Source of the DNA: Pogostemon cablin
Lineage: Eukaryota > Streptophyta > Magnoliopsida > Lamiales > Lamiaceae
NCBI GenBank assembly: GCA_023678885.1
Contig: CM042983.1
Span: 25,960,279 to 26,024,278, forward strand
Length of the DNA stretch: 64,000 nt
Direction: 5' to 3'
Part shown: positions 58,872 to 64,000 of the stretch, in pieces
Numbering within the stretch: position 1 is the first letter of the stretch
How the letters are laid out: each line of letters begins with the position of its first letter
Position numbers and translations under genes: made by a program
The notes under the pieces: generated by a model
Told to the model about the DNA's origin: nothing
Seen by the model: only the letters and a program-made list of their open reading frames with translations
Databases searched by the model: none

Positions 58872-60073
58872 TGTTGGATTGTATACTAAAAGTCTAGCTT
58901 TAGTATGAACAATGTCATAACAATATTTGAAATGAGAATCATTGATCAAATGATTGCATCTTATAATTTATTTTATATGCATGATGCAATAGTCCATTTA
59001 CTTTATACTGTAGATAATATGTTGTGCGACAACACGCAGAAGATCATATTATCGGTTTCCTTATAAAGTATAAACAGATACTCACAATTGAGATAGACGG
59101 GGACTCTCTATCGGTATGGTTGTAGTGTGGTTTGGTATTAGCTTGTCTTGGCTATAGAATCACATTAGTGCACTTGTGTGTATTGAGCAGGACCGCCTGA
59201 GATCGTTCTTCTTATACTGACTATATAGTAGAACTTGATCTCTGTTATTATGGAAGTTCGTGCTCTTAATCCCTATACAATAACCTCAACACGTGGGGCA
59301 GTATGTATTTCTTTGATTCATCAATGGGTGAGATTTATAAGTATTAAATCAACAAACTCGGTGAGTTGGGAAATAGTGCTGTATCTATGGTGTGCTGTTG
59401 ATTGTAGAAGGAATCTATGTCCGACATAGGTTGATGATGTCCCCTTGAGGAGCTCATAAGGTTTATCATGTAAATCTTGCAAGTGGATTAATTTCCGGCA
59501 TGATAATAAGGTTGAGTGGTACTACTCTCGGATGAGATATTAATTAATTTGAGTTGTCAGTAACTTAATTAATTAATGGACATTGTATATCTTAAACATG
59601 GGGAGACTATCGGGCTTATAATAAGAAGGAGCCCAGAACATAATTTTGGGATTGGACGGGTAGTGCAGTAATAATATTTTAGTGGACTATATTATTATTA
59701 TTAGATTTAATTAAAATCTTTGGGCTAAGCTTGGTTAATTAAATTCAATTGAGGCCCAGCCCAATTTCTCCTCCTGGTCCCTGCTGTAGCCCAAGTATAT
59801 AAGTCATCTCAGTTCCTGTTAAACCTAAGTTTGTGCCTCTTTTGACACACGGGAGAAAACAGAGAGCAGAATGAGAGAACTCTGGGGATTGTTGACCACC
59901 CAACACCAGAGTTGACTTTGGGACATACGGTAGAAGATCAGAGATGTTCTTCACTGCTGTTCATCCTCTACACCAACCCAGAAGTACGGTAAATAATTAT
60001 TTTTGCTTCCGCTGCTAATTATTTATTTTTTATCCTAACGATCACGTTGATCCGCACGATCCAATTGCCAACA
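58872..60073 (+). repeat. Copia 3' LTR, 1202 bp
   Basis: TGTTGGATTGTATAC to GATCCAATTGCCAACA, preceded by the polypurine tract AAGTGGGAGAT. It is the same length as the 5' LTR, with only substitutions. Confidence 0.9.
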
Positions 60074-60254
60074 GTACCCCCCGTTGATCTTGTAATGGAT
60101 CATGGGGTAAATTATGATTGACATGATCTCCATGTTGATTTTCCATCTTTTCTTTTCTCGCTTTACGTCTCTCTCGTTTCCTTTGTCGTGCGGTCTTTTC
60201 TATCTCCAAATTCAAAGGAATGATCGATTGATTTCCCTTTAATCTTGTGATCAT
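60074..60254 (-). CDS. 5' end of the gypsy gag-protease frame, separated by the copia element
   Basis: Minus-strand codons rich in Arg, Lys and Glu (TARQRKRERRKARKEK) followed by an Asp/His-rich segment. Candidate starts are the ATGs at 60254 and 60146. The frame is continuous with that at 51915 after subtracting the copia element. The flanking 5-mers are GTAAT (51911-51915) and GTACC (60074-60078), a diverged target duplication. Upstream, the frame stays open to about 60344 but without ATG. Confidence 0.7.
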
Positions 60255-60384
60255 AAAATACCTACGAAAATTCAAAGAGTGAGACCACAAACAATAATAG
60301 TAAACAAAGTAAAAATAAAATAAAAGTATCCTTATCAAGAACAACTAAAATAATAACACAGTACTCGACTAGTCCGTCAAACTC

Positions 60385-60403
60385 CCCTTTGGCAACGGCG
60401 CCA
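60385..60403 (-). promoter_or_regulatory. Gypsy primer-binding site
   Basis: On the minus strand TGGCGCCGTTGCC follows the LTR end (60410) after a 6-base spacer. This sequence type, complementary to a tRNA 3' end, is used by Athila/Tat-group elements. Confidence 0.75.
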
Positions 60404-60409
60404 TTTTCT

Positions 60410-62053
60410 TGTTTGCCTAATTTGTAGCACTCACGAGCAAGAATACTCGATCGTTGTAGTAGTATATCCCAAGAAAAATTATCAATCCACAAAGGAGTTA
60501 TGTTCGGACTAGCAAAATACGTGAGCTCATGTTCATGTTGTTTTTGTAAAGATGATCGGGGGTTTTGAGATTGATTAACAACTAAAACAAGTAACAAGTA
60601 AATAAGAATACCAAATAATATAAATGACAAGTAAAGAAAATGGGTGCTAAAGTTCAAGTATGGAAAAACATGGGATTAGAAACATCCAAGCACACTCGAT
60701 TCATATTATCATGCAAACGGAATTCAACTCAATTGATGTAGACTAAGGGTGATCACGATTGTATCCTAAGCTCCCTTTCGGGTTACAAAGGTTGTTGATC
60801 CATTTTAGACTCCCAAAAGCACTTAAGATCAAAGCCCAACATTAACCCCTTCCATCTAGGTACTAGTTAGATTAAACTCTCCCTTTTTGTGTACTAAGGC
60901 CAACGAATGGATTGGTTCCCCTCATTGAATTCAAATATCCTTTCGGTCAAACCCAAACTCAATGTCTATTCATGCCTTCCTAATACTATAGAGGGTCGTT
61001 TCCGTCTCACTCCAAGCAATACATACATGAACATCATGATAGCATTTAATTACCATAAATAATCCATTGATCAACAATCCATTAAACCAATAAACATTCA
61101 TGAATAAAAAACCATGCCATCACAACATCAAGACACTTAAACTCCATGAATAGAAATCAACATCAATTAAATCAAAAATCAATTTAATCCACATGATAAT
61201 ATAAATCTAATATCCTCTTCATATTCCTAATCCCACTAGAGGGATTAGCCTATCATGATAAAAGTAACAAAACAAATAAATGATTCATTACAATTACCCA
61301 TAGTCTAAGATCTAAAGAAATACAAAATGAATGGATTCTTCCCTATCAATTTCTTGAAGAGAATCTTCTATTCTTCTTGATCTCGACCTCTAGCTCTTGA
61401 TTTGAAGTCTTTAGCACCAAAAATGGAAGATATGATGGGTGGATGAAGATGGATGAAGATGATGGTGAAAAGTGGAAGAAATGGTGTGTGATGTGTGTGT
61501 AGATGATGGGATTTCGGAACTTCTGCCAATTGTTGGATAAAGGGGTATTTATACCCCTATGGAGGCTTCTAGAAGGATCTGGAAATTTCTACAGGAAAAT
61601 ACACGGCACGAGTCGTGCTCTGCAACACGGCCACGAGGTGGCCGTGTTGTGTCTTCTGATGCTGCCGCACGGCCTCGCCTTACAGGGCCGTGTTACGCAA
61701 CACGGTTCGTGTGCTGCAACACGAGTCGTGTGTTGTAACACGGGCACAAGTGTGGTCGTGTTGGCTCTTCTGATGTCGGCACACGGCCACTTCTTACAGG
61801 GCCGTGTTGATTACACGTCTCGTGCTCCCAACTCTACTCGTGCAACTGGACACGACCTGAAGTTGCCCGTGTTGAATGACTAGATGTCGCCGCACGGCCA
61901 ACTCTTACAGGGCCGTGTTGGCTACACGGCTCGTGTGCTGGCTCCTGCATTTCTTCACTGTTTTGGCTCGTTCTTTCTCGTTTCAACTTCGAATTGAGAT
62001 CCGCTTTTTCCTACATCTTCCTTATCATGTTTAGCATCCAATAAAAAGTGGCA
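60410..62053 (-). repeat. Gypsy 5' LTR, truncated by 181 bp
   Basis: It corresponds to 45483-47126 of the intact LTR. The outermost 181 bp (equivalent of 47127-47307, including the TG start) are missing. The break falls at GTGGCA, after which the sequence is unrelated (CTTCTTCACTG) and enters another gypsy relic. The GC-rich U3 repeats are retained at 61605-61945. Confidence 0.85.
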
Positions 62054-62058
62054 CTTCT

Positions 62059-63653
62059 TCACTGTTCTGGGCTCCTTCTTATTATAAGCCCAATCACCAT
62101 GAAGTGGCACTTCTCCCAATTCAAGACAAGATTAGTCTCTTGACATCTCTTCAAAACAGTAGCAAGGTTAGATAAACAAATATCAAAGGAGGAACCAAAA
62201 ATAGAAAAATCATCCATGAACACCTCCATGATCTTCTCTATCAACCTATCAAAAATTGCCATCATGCATCTCTGAAAAGTAGAAGGCGCATTACACAATC
62301 TAAATGGTATCTTTCTAAAAGTAAAGGTCCCATAAGGGCAAGTAAAAGTGGTATTTTCTTGATCCTCGGGGGCAATCATAATTTGGTTGTACCCCGAGTA
62401 CCCGTCCAAGAAATAATAAAACTCATACCCTGCAAGACGATCTGACATTTGATCCATGAAAGGAAGAGGAAAATGGTCGTTACACATGTTCTCATTCAAT
62501 TTCTTTTAATCTACACATGTACGCCATCCCGTAGGAATCCTCGTGGCTATCGCTTCTCCATCCTCAGCTTTCACTACAGTCATGCCCCCCTTTTTAACAA
62601 CTACATGCAATGGACTCACATGGGGACTATCACTAATAGGATATATGATTCCAGCATCCAACCACGTAAGGATTTGTTTTCTAATCACCTCTTGAATCGC
62701 GGGGTTAACCCTCCGCTGATTGTGAACACTTGCCTTGGCCTCATCTAACAATCTTATTCTATGAATGCAATACGAAGGACTTATACCTTTCAAATCATCT
62801 AGAGACCAACCAATTGTAGACTTGTGCTTCCTAAGAACTTCTAATAACTCCTCAAGTTGATCATCATTAAGGGAAGAAGATACAATTACCGGATATTTCT
62901 CATTGTCGCTAAGGAAGGCGTACTTCAAGTGCTCCGGTAATGATTTCAGCTCCTCCTTCTTCTCTTCCATTGGAGTGCTCTCTTCGTCCATAGGCAAGTA
63001 CTTTCTAGTCCACTTGACTTCTTCAACCTTAGTTCTTTCCAATTCATACCTGTCATCACCCAAAGTAAGTAAGTTTTCAAGAAATTCAATACATACCTCA
63101 TTGGAGAGACCGTCAAGCTCCGTAGTGGGATAAGTAAGAGGCTCCATCAAACATGTCTCAAGAGGATCCTTTGATAGGATCAGGGACATATCTTCTTTCA
63201 CAATTCCTCCACCACATCAACACTATAACACTGAGACTCCATGAGCATCTTCATTGCTTTTTCAAGGTTGAATAGAACCTCCTCTTTATCCATCCGCAAC
63301 CTAAGCTCCCCCTTTTGAACATCAATCATAGCTCCAGCAGCAGCAAGAAAAGGCCTCCCCAAGATTAAAGGGATATTATCCTTGTCATCTTCCATCTCTA
63401 GCACAAGAAAGTCCACAGGAAAGACTAGCTTCTCCACCTTGACAAGAATATCTTCAATGATCCCTTTCGAAAACATCATCGATCTGTCCGCCAATTGTAG
63501 AGCAACCGTAGTAGGATATAACTCCCCCAAACCAAGCCTCTGAAAGATGGACAATGACATCAAATTGATGCTTGCCCCTAGATCGCACAAAGCTCGCCGT
63601 GCCGGTCCTTTTTCGATCTCACATAAGATAGTAAAGCTCCCCGGATCCTTCAT
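62059..63653 (-). pseudogene. Athila-like gypsy protease-RT relic
   Basis: Minus strand. 63653-63198 encodes an aspartic protease (CDLGASINLMS active-site region, ILGRPFLAAAG). A one-base frameshift near 63200 leads into a linker and the start of RT (63201-62506). The RT palm follows at 62499-62059 (HFPLPFMDQM, FYYFLDGYSGYNQI, RLCNAPSTFQRCM, and VFMDDFS as the catalytic FMDD). An in-frame TAA at 62506-62508 replaces the Tyr normally found after Asp in the VDYRKLN-type motif. RNase H and integrase are absent because the sequence is cut at 62053 by the other gypsy LTR. It belongs to a family related to, but distinct from, the gag-protease element. Confidence 0.85.
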
Positions 63654-63736
63654 CTTTTGTGGCAGCTTCCTTTGGATAATCGAGCTGCTTGCCTCTGAAA
63701 GATGGACAATGACATCAAATTGATGCTTGCCCCTAG
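63536..63736. repeat. 46-bp direct repeat pair
   Basis: GCCTCTGAAAGATGGACAAT and the following 26 bases at 63536-63581 recur exactly at 63691-63736. The second copy ends precisely where the copia LTR begins. Confidence 0.85.
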
Positions 63737-64000
63737 TGTTGGATTGTATACTAAAAGTCTAGCTTTTTGTTTGAACAATGTTATAACAATTAATTTGAAA
63801 TGAGAATCATATGATCAAATGATTGCATCTTATAATTTATTTATATGTTCGATGCAATAGTCCACTTACTTTATACTGTAGATAATATGTTGTGCGACAA
63901 CACGCGGACGATCATATTATCGGTTTCCTTATAAAGTATAAACAGATGCTCACAATCGAGATAGATGGGGACTCTCTATCGGGATGGTTGTAGTGTGGTT
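63737..64000 (+). mobile_element. Copia LTR of the same family, running off the window
   Basis: TGTTGGATTGTATACTAAAA and the next 240 bases align with the starts of the LTRs at 51916 and 58872, with small indels (for example after CTAGCTTT). It is a third, more diverged family member. Confidence 0.85.

Larger units (their letters stand above)
51916..60073 (+). mobile_element. Complete but coding-dead Ty1/copia element
   Basis: An 8158-bp element with two 1202-bp LTRs, a PBS (TGGTATCAGAGC, complementary to initiator tRNA-Met), a degenerate gag-pol and a polypurine tract (AAGTGGGAGAT, 58861-58871). It is inserted on the plus strand into the minus-strand gypsy gag frame. The LTRs differ at roughly two dozen positions by eye (about 2 percent), while the coding region is riddled with stops. 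Confidence 0.9.
45483..62053 (-). mobile_element. Athila-like gypsy element lacking a polymerase (TR-GAG type), split by a copia insertion
   Basis: In minus orientation it has a truncated 5' LTR (60410-62053), a primer-binding site, gag-protease, about 2 kb of 3' noncoding sequence, a purine tract and a 3' LTR (45483-47307). The copia element 51916-60073 interrupts gag. Apart from gag-protease no reverse transcriptase, RNase H or integrase is present in the 2 kb before the 3' LTR. It would therefore need a helper polymerase. The host sequences at its two borders differ (MULE at the left, another gypsy RT at the right) and no 5-bp target duplication is found. Confidence 0.8.

Noticed and set aside
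1..64000. rRNA, intact tRNA or organelle-derived insert
   Set aside because: No stretch resembling rRNA or chloroplast/mitochondrial genes was recognised. The only tRNA-like match is the weak A/B-box pair at 26041-26100.

Overview
This is nuclear DNA of a flowering plant, most likely a eudicot. The evidence is AT-rich sequence with plant-type introns, a FAR1-family gene, a root-cap-family gene, and dense plant transposons of nearly every superfamily: Ty1/copia, Ty3/gypsy of Athila type, hAT, MULE, CACTA, Stowaway MITEs and Helitrons. The species cannot be named from the sequence. Host genes are sparse: one apparently functional FAR1-related-factor-like gene and one root-cap-family pseudogene.

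Layout. 1-3.7 kb: relics of two gypsy elements and a sense-strand copia fragment, all read on the minus strand. 3.7-13.3 kb: a minus-strand FAR1-type gene (coding exons at 11614-11072 and 7812-7600). Its promoter and 5'UTR block (11684-13285) is duplicated at 3743-5250, where it abuts the copia fragment instead of the coding region. 13.3-23.2 kb: a gypsy LTR relic, several small DNA transposons (two hAT elements with exact 8-bp target duplications, a MULE, Stowaway elements), Helitron ends and a PIF1-type helicase remnant. 23.2-28.4 kb: mostly unassigned, with a tRNA-like SINE head, a GC-rich exon-like patch, the root-cap pseudogene and a CACTA terminus next to its 5' end. 28.4-41 kb: very AT-rich, essentially gene-free, packed with MITEs, several nested in one another. 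41-43 kb: unassigned, with a perfect 75-bp inverted repeat. 43.6-64 kb: a stack of large elements. A MULE transposase pseudogene is cut at 45482 by an Athila-like gypsy element (45483-62053, minus strand) that keeps gag-protease but has no polymerase. That element's gag is interrupted by a complete but coding-dead copia element (51916-60073, plus strand). To the right is a second gypsy protease/RT relic, itself abutted by another LTR of the same copia family at the window edge.

The window records transposition and partial gene duplication rather than a working pathway. The strongest leads are the duplicated FAR1-gene promoter fused to copia sequence, the perfect hairpin at 42740-42893, the root-cap gene broken by two nonsense changes and bordered by a CACTA end, and the coding-dead copia family whose LTR pairs are still nearly alike. 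All homology calls are by eye; no database search was run.
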